Source: Branchiostoma floridae (lineage: Eukaryota > Chordata > Leptocardii > Amphioxiformes > Branchiostomatidae). Taken from it: a stretch of 64,000 nucleotides of DNA. The translations under genes were made by a program, and so were the position numbers. Positions 1 to 10,600 of this stretch are shown piece after piece (within the stretch, counting starts at the first letter, position 1; each line of letters starts with the position of its first letter). The notes under the pieces are model-generated. The model made no database searches and was not told the DNA's origin. It worked only from the letters and a program-made list of their open reading frames with translations. The DNA is taken from contig NC_049985.1 of assembly GCF_000003815.2 (NCBI RefSeq), positions 21,796,442-21,860,441 of the forward strand, read 5' to 3'.

Positions 1-167
1 CGCCATAGCCAACATGTCTTCGTCTCCTGTTTTCTGTGGGTACAACAATTAAAGACAGTAACTATGATATTCGTCCTAAGATCACCTTATTTCCACTAGA
101 CTGATCGACCAAAATCGACCGTCGGACCAACAACACTTACCTACGTACCATATATCATTGAAATCGT

Positions 168-400
168 TTGGAACGTTATGGAGATAGTGATGGTCGTACA
201 CACACACATACAAGCAAACACACATGTCCGGACCTCGAGATATCAAAACAGGAAGTTTCCCTACAGTATCGTAACGAGCCGTTAGGGGTCCCAAAATCTA
301 ATCATTTCCAGGTCTCATCAATACCTACCCATGTTACAAAATTTCAATACAATCCATCCAGGCTTTCTAGAGTCATGCTAATCTTCTAAACACACGAACG
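168..400. repeat. Degenerate copy of dispersed 'CTGCAGTACC' repeat
   Basis: The stretch holds 'ctacagtatcgtaacgagcc', then 'gttaggggtccc', 'cctacccatgtt' and 'caatccatccaggc'. The same ordered phrases recur at about 9.59-10.64 kb, at 39.76-39.90 kb and, inverted, at 11.88-12.15 kb. No coding frame is convincing here. It lies downstream of exon 5 of the minus-strand dehydrogenase, where the last intron should be. Confidence 0.5.
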
Positions 401-486
401 CTACCCAAAATATAACCTTCTTGGCGAAGATAAAAAAAACATACATCTATAAGCGTATTACACTCAACCCTACTTTAAACTCCCAC

Positions 487-2557
487 CTTCATGAGAGAGT
501 CGACATTCGGTGTGTGCACCAAGCCGAGCATGGCGATCGTGACCGACACGTTACGGTTAGCTTTCATCAGCTCCGCCCGGAGGCAACTGAAAAACCCGTC
601 CAGTGCGAACTTTGCCGTGTTGCCATAGGAAAAATACATGGTCGGAATCCTTCCTGTGCGGAAAAGAGAGTAAAAAGATCGTCATTGTAGGCTGTAAAAT
701 TACATTGTGGTTTCTATATAGTGTTTATTTTCTCACAGAAATTTAGGCAAAAATCACGTAAAAAGTAGTTGAATGTGGGTTCGATTTCTGGTAGACCTAG
801 GTAGATGTTCCGTCCTTGAAAAAGACGCTTAGCTTTACACGACTTTTGTCACCTCGGCGTAATAAAGACTTGCATTGCTATATAGGTAGATATTATGTCC
901 GTGGAAAAGGCATCATGCTCCTTTCCGTACTCCGCTCAGGTGTGAAAATGGGCACTTGACTTCGGTTGGCCGGGGAGAGATGTGCTCCGCTTCCCAAACC
1001 CTCACCCTAGACACAGTGCAGAACAAACCACTGCCCCTACGGCTTCAAAAAGGCTATGGGACAATCTTTAATTTACCTATGCTTAATACAAAATAGAATT
1101 CAAGAAGACAAAGTTTTACCTCCGAAAGCAGACATGACCACGATGTGTCCACTGCTCTCCTTCAGTAGAGGCAGGGCCAGGGAGGCCAGCCGGACGTAAC
1201 TGATCATGTTGATGTTTACGAAGTCCACGAAAAAGTCCATATCCGGGTTGTCCTCCCAAAACTTCAGGTTTTCAGCCAATTTACTAATTGGGCCCAAACT
1301 TGACCCAACGTGGTTAAGGACAAGATAGTCCAACCGTCCTGTAAAAAGAAAGAGGACGAAGGAAAATGAAATATAATTGTTACAATTGTTTCTTTTTTTG
1401 TTGTTGTTGTTTTTCTTTGTTTTTGATAAATAAGCACGTTCACGGTTCCGAGTGCGCATATGCAGCGACAGGAATTGTGGGTAATATGTCAAAGGTGAAA
1501 GCCCCTGACTAGTAAACAGTCCTCGTCTCGTGCATTGTCTCCGTTTGCATAGCAGTGTCCAAACGTGCTTTGTTTATGTCTCAGGGGCCTTCAACTTTGA
1601 CATATTACCCACAATTCCTGTGAAGGTGAAGGCCCCTAACTTGTAAACAGTCCTCGCCAGGCTCGTGCATTGTCTCCGTGTGCATAACAGTGTCCAAATG
1701 CGCTTTGTTTATGTCTAAGGGGTCTACAACTTTGACATATTACCCACAATTCCCGTCGCCGCACATGCGTATTTGGAACGGGTAATTTTCTTATTGCTTG
1801 CACATTTCAAAAACTCCATTATATGTAGAGATAATTTTGTGTCCCTACCGAACTTTTCCTTGGCTGTTTGAATGGTTCTCTCACAGTCCTCCGCCTTCCC
1901 CATGTCCCCGGCCACGTAGTGCGCCTCTTGGGCTCCCAGAGACTTCGCCTTGGCCACAACCTGAACAAAACAAGTGCAAAAGGTACTGAGAAGGAGAATG
2001 AAAGACTGTTGATCGTTGCAGTTTGAAGAAAAGTATTCTACATTACATATTGTGGTAGCCTCTACATTGCACATTGCAGTTACCGTATACAAATGCCGAA
2101 ACGTTATTTTCAGTCAAAAGAAAGAAAACATCACCTCCTTTAGTCGGTTCTCCCTCTTGGCTGTGATGAGGATCTTTGCCCCCAGCCGGGCGTACTGGTA
2201 CGCCATCTCTTCACCGATGCCGGTACTGCAGCCAGTAATGAGGACTGTGGCACCTCGTATGGACTCTTGGGGACAAAACGGTGTGAACTTCAATGTATCA
2301 TACAACAAATAGTGTATGTCTGTGTCTTCCAGAATGTCGCAATGTTGCATTTTCAATCTTTAGCAGAATGCGACAGGCAGTGCCCATTTGCCCCTCCCCT
2401 CCTAGACTGCGCTGTCACTGTTATTAGACACCCGGAAGAATGGTAAACCATTGGCCTAAACCAACATACCTGGATTGTAGCCGTCATAGCTCCAGTACAC
2501 ACCAAGGCCTACTGCACCCAACAGGACGCCCAAACTACCCCACACTAGCCGCGACAT
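487..2557 (-). CDS. HSD11B1-like short-chain dehydrogenase, copy A (3' end off window)
   Basis: Five exons on the minus strand: 2557-2470, 2265-2135, 1960-1849, 1338-1120 and 653-487, with phases that join cleanly. The ATG at 2557 opens a hydrophobic signal-anchor (MSRLVWGSLGVLLGAVGLGV), as in ER-lumenal 11-beta-HSD1 relatives. Exon 2 carries the nucleotide-binding TGCSTGIG motif, exon 4 LVLNHVGSS (usually NHAG) and the serine strand HIVVMSAFGG, exon 5 the TAKFALDGFF helix. Family members are NADP(H)-dependent steroid or carbonyl oxidoreductases; the substrate is unknown here. The catalytic Tyr (about 193) is five residues before Lys (about 198), not four. The final exon, matching 12208-12390 of copy B, is expected left of the window. 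It is divergent to copy B. Confidence 0.88.
740..1075 (+). repeat. tRNA-derived SINE copy
   Basis: A B-box-like 'gggttcgattt' lies near 779. It is followed by a body with 'ccttgaaaaagacgctta', 'caggtgtgaaaatgggcac' and 'ccctagacacagtgcagaac'. The last phrase and its surroundings recur in reverse orientation at 27.94-28.21 kb, so this is a dispersed family. It sits in intron 4 of dehydrogenase copy A. The classification as a tRNA-headed SINE is inference from the B box. Confidence 0.5.
1453..1770. mobile_element. MITE-like element with about 40-bp inverted ends and a duplicated core
   Basis: The left end, starting 'tgcgcatatgcagcgacagg', is mirrored at the right end, finishing 'gtcgccgcacatgcgt'; both include 'GGAATTGTGGGTAATATG' in opposite orientation. 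The interior is a tandem duplication of about 135 bp ('gtaaacagtcctcg' to 'ggggccttcaactttgac', then again to 'ggggtctacaactttgac'). It lies in intron 3 of dehydrogenase copy A. Confidence 0.65.
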
Positions 2558-3736
2558 GTTGCATCAGAAAAGATTGTATGTCACAGAGCTGTTCAACTTG
2601 ACATACCGGATTCCGGACTTGTCGAACAGCGTTTTGACGGGTAGGGGTGGAGTTGTCACACTGGAAATCCTTTGAGTCAACTATGCCTGTGCCTACCTTT
2701 TCCTTCAAGGTGAACGTGTTATTCAGGTAACGTAAAATCATTTCTGCAATCTGTTTAACGCCTGTAAACTGGCAAAATCTTATATTTTACCCCCCTTTTC
2801 AGTTGAAGTGGTCCCGTCCGTGTAAAAGAGTCAATGACCTTAGGGAGACAACAGGTAACAACAAAGAACAAGGTGCGGTCCGTCTACAACTAAGTATCTT
2901 GTAAAAAATAATTCTATTTTTAGTTCTTACTCATATCATGGACACGTATTTCTATACTCACTGCACTATATATCTACAATTATCATGATAGACATACCAT
3001 TGAAACGAGACCCTCAGCACAGAAAATCAACCAAACATATGATTCTCTCTATCTATCCATCTTTGTATAGTTAATTAAGCCAAAAGCATCGGTATATACC
3101 CATAAAAACGCACATAAACAAACATGCATGTATGGCATGCATATGGAATAGCCATGTTGCAGATAAAAATTGAATAATGCAAGCCGGGAAATACAGGCGT
3201 CCTCGGTTTTTGTCGTCTTCTCAGCTTTAACAGCCTAACGGCTTTCTTACACTGAATTCCTGTTTAGCGGAGGTTTCCTTTCTTGCTGATTACTTCGTGT
3301 CACTTCCCTAACTAAAGATTGATCAGAATTAGAGGTTGATGAAGGTGAGGAGAAACATGATGATGCGATGTTACTATATGCTGTTCAACAAGTAACTGAC
3401 AAAATAAACACTTCAGTAGACGGATTTATTAAGATATATATACGCAGCAAAGCGACGAAACAAAATCTTCTTGACAGATGTACTAGTATTACCACGAACA
3501 AAGTACGGATGGCAGTTTATACAGGTATCCTTCTATATTCGGCTGATACGCGCTTGTCGAAGGATGGGGCTATGAGTCGACTAGGGTATAGAAAGACTGC
3601 GGTTGGACAGGTGAGCTTTGTTGTTGTTATTCTTGCCCATCTTGGTTTATTTAAAACTTGCATTTTCTCCATGTGTCTTGGAAAAATAAGCTTACTTAGG
3701 TGTGCTATTATTCTTTTCCTCATTCTAGGACTTCTA

Positions 3737-6700
3737 ATGGCTTTACAAATAATAACTTTAAATGCACAAGGGATGAGGGATGATACTACCAGAAGGAGTA
3801 TATACAGATATATGAAAGACCAGAAAGCAGACATAATCTGCTTACAGGAATGCCATGTTAACAATGTTCTGGATCAAGAAACCTGGACGAAACAATGGGG
3901 GGGAAAAGCCATTTGGAATTCCGGGAAATCTAATAGGTGCGCTGGGGTAGGTATTTTGTTTTCTCCCAACACACAGTGGTGTCACACTAATGTTGTTACA
4001 GATCAGAATGGGAGAGTAATCTCTTGTGATATATATAATAAAAAGGATAAATTTAAACTATGCAATGTTTATGCCCCGAACCGGTGTGGCGAGAGGAAAA
4101 AATTCATTTAAGAACTTCCAATCTACTTACAAGGCTCTAACAATACCAACATGATCATATGTGGTGACTTTAATTTTGTCGAAGACTTGGTTTTGGATAA
4201 AAAGGGTGGGATTTCATCAGATGGTGCTGCAGGAAAAGTAGAGATGGAATCACTGTGTGCTCAATTTCAAGTATCAGATCGGTGGAGGGCACTGAATCCG
4301 ACTCAACGCAGGTACACGTGGAGGAACAAACAGTGTTCAATACAAACTCGGCTGGATAGGTTCTACTGTTCTCAAGGTATTCAAATAAAAGGTTTCACTT
4401 ACTTACCTGTCTCTTTTTCAGACCACGACGCGGTTAAGATGCAAATGGATAGTAACATTAAAAAGCAACAAAAAGGGCCTGGTGTATGGAAAATGAATAT
4501 TTCTATTCTGGAGGACTGTGAGTTCCAACAAGAGTATGAGGAAGCTTTCCAATTTTGGTGTCTGTTGAAACCATATTTTGTAAATGAAAGGGAATGGTGG
4601 GATGAAATAAAAGTGAAATCAAAGAGACTGATCATTAAACATTGTTGTAGAAAGGCGAAAGAAAGAAGGCAGCAGAAGGATGATTTGACTAGACAAATCA
4701 AGGATCTTACGTATATTTTAGCACAGCCAAATCCCTCCACAACAACGGCAATGGATTTGGCACGAGCCAAAGAAAAGATGAATAGTTTATTAAAGAAAGA
4801 AGAAGAAGGTGCAAAAGTTAGAGCAAGGATTCAATGGATAGAAAAGGGGGAAAAGCCAACTGCTTTTTTCCTGAAGAAAGAAATTAGAAGGGGTAAGAAG
4901 AAAATAATTGAAGAAATAAAGAACAAAGATGGTGATATCGTGACATCCCAGGAGGGAATAATGGAAGTCTTCAGGGATTTTTATGTTGATCTGTTTTCTG
5001 AGGAGGAGATGGATTTAGAGTGCCAGGAAAAACTTCTTGACAACATACAAAATACTCTGCCGTCTGATGTAAAGGATTTTCTAGATACACCGTTGACAGA
5101 GGATGAGTATCAAATTGCCTTAAAAGATTTAAGTAACAATAAAACGCCAGGTGAGGATGGACTCCCAAAGGAGTTTTATTATCACTTTTGGCCTCTAATA
5201 GGTAAGCATGTTGTTCATGTTTTGAATGAAGGATTGATTAATCAAGAACTAACTTCATCCCAGCGAGGGGGTTTAATAACCCTAATAAATAAGCCGGGAG
5301 ACCCGTTAGAGGTAAAGAACAAGAGACCGATCTCATTACTTAATGTAGATTATAAAATTCTTTCAAGAGCATTGACAAACCGCTTGAAACATGTGCTACA
5401 ATTTGTCATCAATAAAGATCAGACATGTTCTGTTCCCGGAAGAAAGATTACAGACAACCTTTTAGATTTTAGAGACATTATCGAGTATATAAATAGTCAT
5501 AATTCTAAAGCAGTTTTCATGTCGTTGGATCAGGAGAAAGCCTTTGATCGGGTAAATCATAAATACTTAGACAGAGTATTGCAAAAGATGGATTTTGGTC
5601 CTGTATTTCGGAGTTTTGTTCAAACCTTGTACAAGAAAGCTTATTGTAAAATTTCGGTAAATGGTTTCCTTTCTGATGAAATACCCTTTACAAGGGGTGT
5701 CAGACAGGGATGCTCACTTTCCCCTCTACTATACATTATTGCTCTTGAACCTCTTGCTTGTTTAATTAGAAATGACGAAGAAATAAGAGGTGTTAAATTG
5801 CCAAATGGAGATGAGAAGAAACTATCTATGTATGCTGACGATACAAATGGTATCCTTACAACAGATAATTCTATAAACAAATTGTTTGACGATATTAATA
5901 TCTATGAGAAAGGTACAGGAGCCAAGTTGAACAAAGGAAAAACTGAAGCCCTCTGGTTAGGGCAATGGCGTGGGAGAAGAGATGAGCCAATAACAATTAA
6001 AAGATGGACATCCACAATAATCAAATTATTGGGAGTGTATTTCGGCAGCGGAAGAGTGATCAATGTTAACTGGAATGACAGGGTTAAAAAATTTAAAAAT
6101 GCCTTGAGCAAATGGGACGGCAACAGATTGTCTTTCCAAGGCAGAACTGTCGTTTTGAATACACTTGCTGCCCCATGTCTATGGTATATAGCCCCTGTTT
6201 TCCAAATGCCTACCAGATATGCCAATGAAGTCGAAAAAGCCGCTTTTTCATTCTTATGGGGGGGTAAATCGCAACAGATTAAGAGAGACAATCTTTATTT
6301 ACCCAAAGAACAGGGAGGTTTGGGAGTAGTCAACATACCAGTTAAAGCAACTTGTATGTTTGCCTTAAAGTTTAAAGAGTTGTGCAAAGATGACACAATA
6401 GCCTGGAAAGTTTTAGGACGATATTGGTTAGGTCTGTTTTTGAGAAGATTGGGCTATGTCAAGTGGACAAATACAATACCACATACGGTGGAATGGCCTC
6501 CTATACAAAATAGTTTAAAATCCCTAGTGGAATCTGTTAATAAAATGGATACTACCTATGACTGGCAAACTGGTGAACTGTCAAAATTATATGATCTTCT
6601 CACCAAACGATTGATTGTCAAACCAAAAATTGTAGAACAAAACCCAGCCAGGGAATGGAAGAGATTATGGCAAATGGTGCATAATGATATGTTGCCCAAT

Positions 6701-7171
6701 TTTATCAAAGATCTAAATTGGAGGATCATACATCAAATTGTCAAAACTAAAAGTCTCCTTAAAGCATGGAAATATGTGGCAGATAACAAATGTGAATGGC
6801 CTGGTTGTGGGAATGTGGAAACACTGACACATACTTTTTTCTCATGCTCAAAAGCAGAGGAAGTGTGGTGTTGGGTCGAAGGTTTTTTGAGAAAATGGCT
6901 ATGTCCTACTTTCCAAATTAGGAAAAAATATGTGCTGCTGGAAGACCCTGCACTTGTAAGTGGATTGTCTAAACAAAAAGAAGAAATAATCGCTTACATT
7001 GTCTCCATTGTGAGACACCAGCTGTGGGTAGAAAGATGTTGTATGTCTTTTGAGAAAAAACAGACAGCCGCAAAAGGAACAATTGTTACCCTGAAACATC
7101 AATATCGATTTTCAAAGACTCCCAAGAAGCGAATTTGTCAAGAAGTGGAGAACAAATACTCACTGGTTTGA
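3737..7171 (+). pseudogene. LINE ORF2: endonuclease-reverse transcriptase with one in-frame stop
   Basis: The frame begins with MALQIITLNAQGMRDD, typical of the EN start (QxxxxNxxG), then ICLQECHV. It is broken once by TAA at 4109-4111, and the same frame resumes at once with GDFNF and SDHDAV, completing the EN domain. The RT fingers-palm follow: 'NKTPGEDGLPKEFYY', 'RPISLLNVDYKILS', 'SLDQEKAFDRV', 'GVRQGCSLSPLLY' and the catalytic MYADDTN near 5830. The tail has a C-x4-C-x7-H-x4-C knuckle (CEWPGC...H...C). The domain order and RT phrases fit the Tx1/L1 group. With a single stop in more than 1,100 codons, the insertion is probably young; function would need read-through or repair. Confidence 0.85.
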
Positions 7172-7277
7172 AATTAAACAAGATAACGTTTGTTATCGCT
7201 TCTAAGCATAATCTCAATAGTAATTAGTGTATGTGTAGTCCTATCAGGTCGGAGGACTACGGTGTCTGTATTATTGG

Positions 7278-7338
7278 TGTGATGCTCCAATGGCAGGTGC
7301 ACCAGTGAATCAATAAGTCGCCTGACCGGAGCATCACA
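7278..7338 (+). other. Stem-loop in LINE 3' region
   Basis: TGTGATGCTCC at 7278-7288 pairs perfectly with GGAGCATCACA at 7328-7338, an 11-bp stem with a 39-nt loop, about 110 bases after the ORF2 stop. Many LINEs use a 3' RNA structure for recognition by their own RT; that role here is inference. Confidence 0.45.
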
Positions 7339-7651
7339 GTGTATTGACATGTCTAAAGCTGGTCTATGCTGCCATGAGGCGAGGCTAGACTAGTATAGGT
7401 CACCTAGTTCTCAAATAGATTGACATAAGGATTTTTTCCCTTTAGTTTCAGTTTGTTAAGTTTTTAAAGGATTTGTTACTGCCGGTGCCATCTCCCTACC
7501 GTGACTGATTTTCACCACCATCGTATTTTTTGCTTCGCCCGTAGCCTATTGGAAGTTATTTTTATGTAGAAAGAATAGAACTGATGACCGCTATTTTTAT
7601 GGGATACTGTACCTCGTTTTGTCACTATCGGTACTTTCCTCTGGATATCAG

Positions 7652-10600
7652 AGTCCATACGAGGAGCCACAGTCGTCATTACTGGCTGCAGTTCCGGTAT
7701 CGGCGAAGAGATGGTGTATCAGTACGCTCGGCTGGGAGCAAAGATCCTCATCACAGCCAGGAGGGAGAACAGGCTGAAGGAGGTGATGTTTTCCTTCTTT
7801 GTTTCCTCACGTAACTATTCCTGCAGTCTTCTAGGTAGAAGAGATTTTAGCCGATACAATGACTATATATAGTCTCTAATGTCGTGTCTCTGTTTGTTTG
7901 TTTGTTTGTTTGTTTGTTTGTTTAATTCTTCGAATTCTACCACAGGTTGTGGCCAAGGCGATGTCCCTGGGAGCCCAGGAGGCGCACTACGTGGCCGGGG
8001 ACATGGGGAAGGCGGAGGACTGTGAGAGAACCATTCAAACAGCCAAGGAAAAGTTCGGTAGGAAAACAAAACGCCGTTTCATTGCTGTCTTTTTAAAACA
8101 ATTGATACATACATGTCTCTCATATTGGGTACCTACTTGCTGTAATAATACACCAAGGCGAATTATACTAATAAAGAATTGACTCGTAGCGCCTGGCTTT
8201 GTATTTTATTTTATATTTTGTAATAGAGTCCATTCCAAGACACCGTGCGGATGTTTGTTGCCATTGTTTAGAATTGATTTTAAAGTTTTGTAATTATATG
8301 TCTAGGACATTTGATACTTTAGAAATATATTTAACACTGTTTCAACTTTAGAAATATTTCCCTTGTCCTATTAAAGTTTGGAAATAATCATGGTGTGGAA
8401 TTGGATACTTATAATGTTTCTAAATAATGATAACAGCATTCTACCATTATTTACCATTTTCTACCATTTTTTGTAAATGTTTCAGTGGGCTGGGAAGATA
8501 GCAATTCTCACATCCTTGCAAAGTATGGTTGGGTGCCATGCAACAATGGCCCGCCACAAAGGATCCACCAGTGCCCAGCAGTGAAATCTAAAAATATCCA
8601 GATGCAACCATAGGGCTTACTTTTATGGGGCAATAAACTAATTTTACCATTTGGCGAAGTTTACAAAATATTTGTAAATGTGAAATAATCACACAGAGGT
8701 TTCACAATTATTCTAAATAAAGATATTTTTGTACAGTTACTTGCAAAATATTTCTAAAATGTTAAAAGGAATTCCAATAGATGAGTATTTTCTTAGTCAT
8801 TTTTTTTGAAAAGAATTTAATTATTGTGGCTCAGATATTCTTTTATTCAAAATAATTCGGACTAATTACAAATATCACCTAAAAACCCTCATGGTGACTT
8901 GGAATGGACTCTATATTGTCTTCTTTGCAAAGTTTTGCATTATCATTTTGATATAGTACGTTTCTTTCTTCTTACATCAGGAAGGTTGGACTACCTTGTC
9001 CTGAATCACGCGGGCTCAAGTTTTGGACCAATCAGCGAGAGGGTGACAAAGTTACAGACGTGGGACGAGGACCTAGACATGGACTTCTACGTGGACTTCA
9101 TAAACGTCAACATGATCAGTTACGTCCGGTTGGCCTCCCTGGCCCTGCCTCTACTGAAGGAGAGCAGCGGACACATCACAGTCATGGGCTCCCTGGGAGG
9201 TATTTAATTCACCTTTATCCGCGGGGTAACCTATATCCGTTGTTCTTAAAAACGTATTTAGGGATATCAAGGTGACGGATGGTGGTCTCAAACTACAGCA
9301 TTCTGAAACTAGAGTTCAACGAACCCATCTCTTCGCCAAATAATCATGCCTTTATTTAAGACTTTAAGGTCTTATTGTTCCTCACAAACACACAAACATT
9401 ACCAAAACCAGACTGTGACCTAACAGATGACCTGGTAGCATCCCTGGTCAATCAGAATTTCATGCTTGTCAATTTAGACTTTGTCCCCAGTGTAAGGGCG
9501 TCCTCCAGCAAACCATCTGTATAACAGCTGTGTCCATAGATATAGGTCAAAATGAGATATATAGAGCACAGTTTATTTCTGTTAATAAGTTTTGCTGCAG
9601 TACCTTAGGAAGCCGCTAGGGGGCCCACTATCATAATTTATCTTCGTTTTCCTGACCCCTACCCACCTACCAAATATCATCAGGATTTTTTCAAGGCTTC
9701 TCGAGTTATGCATTCCACAAACAAAAGGACGCACACACTCGGCCTGCTACCGTCCTAACGGAAAATGCTACGTCAACTATTTTCGAACACAACCTTCCTT
9801 TCCGCAGCCGCTACTTAAATACTAAATATCATGAAAATCCATACACAGCTTCTTGAGTTATATGCTGTTGGCATGGATTTATGAACTTTCCTCATTAATT
9901 ATGCAAATAAGCTACTAATTTGCATAATTAGTATTACATTGTTTAAGTCATCACTCATTCTATCTACATACCGAAAATCCTGATGATCTGTTTACACGTT
10001 CTCAAGTTATCCTCGTCCAAAGTTTGAACGGAAATCGGTGCCTGCAGTTCCCAAAAAGCCGCTAGGGGGTCCAAACTCACAGCACTTACTCTCTGTTTCA
10101 AGGGCTATCTACCACTCAAAAATCATGACCACAGCATGTCCAGAACACGAAGTGCCAAAATTAAAAGTTTTGCTGCAGTACCTTAGGCAGCCACTAGGGT
10201 GCCCATTATCGAACTTGACCTTCGTTTTCCTAACCCCAATCCACCTAACAAATATAATCAGGATCCATTCAAGGGTTCTCGAGTTATCTTGCTTACAGAC
10301 AAACGCACTTACATACAAATCCCGCTACAGCACCATAGGTAAGAGCCAGGTAAACCATTTTCGCACTTGACCTTCCTCTCCAAAACCGCTACACACCTAC
10401 CAAGTTTCGTGAAAATCGCCCAGCTAGATTTTGACTTATGCTGCCAAAAACAAACCGCAAAAAACATACCAAGCTCGCTGCAGTACCGTAGGAAAACGCC
10501 AGGTAAACCGTTTTCAAACTTGGCATTCCTTTCGACAACTGCTACACACCTACCAAAAATCACAAAGTTCCATCCACAATTTCTCGAGTTATATGCTGTT

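Larger units (their letters stand above)
3368..7560 (+). mobile_element. Tx1/L1-like LINE (non-LTR retrotransposon)
   Basis: The element contains an apurinic-type endonuclease domain, reverse transcriptase and a C-terminal zinc knuckle in one frame, followed by a 3' region with no long frame. No ORF1 is recognisable upstream of about 3.74 kb, so the 5' part may be truncated. The 5' and 3' limits are approximate; no target-site duplication was found. It sits between the two divergent dehydrogenase copies, where exon 1 of copy B would be expected. Confidence 0.8.

Noticed and set aside
3368-3736. N-terminal extension of the LINE frame upstream of MALQIITLN
   Set aside because: No recognisable ORF1 or EN motif; composition is unlike the rest, so it was left as 5' sequence of uncertain origin.
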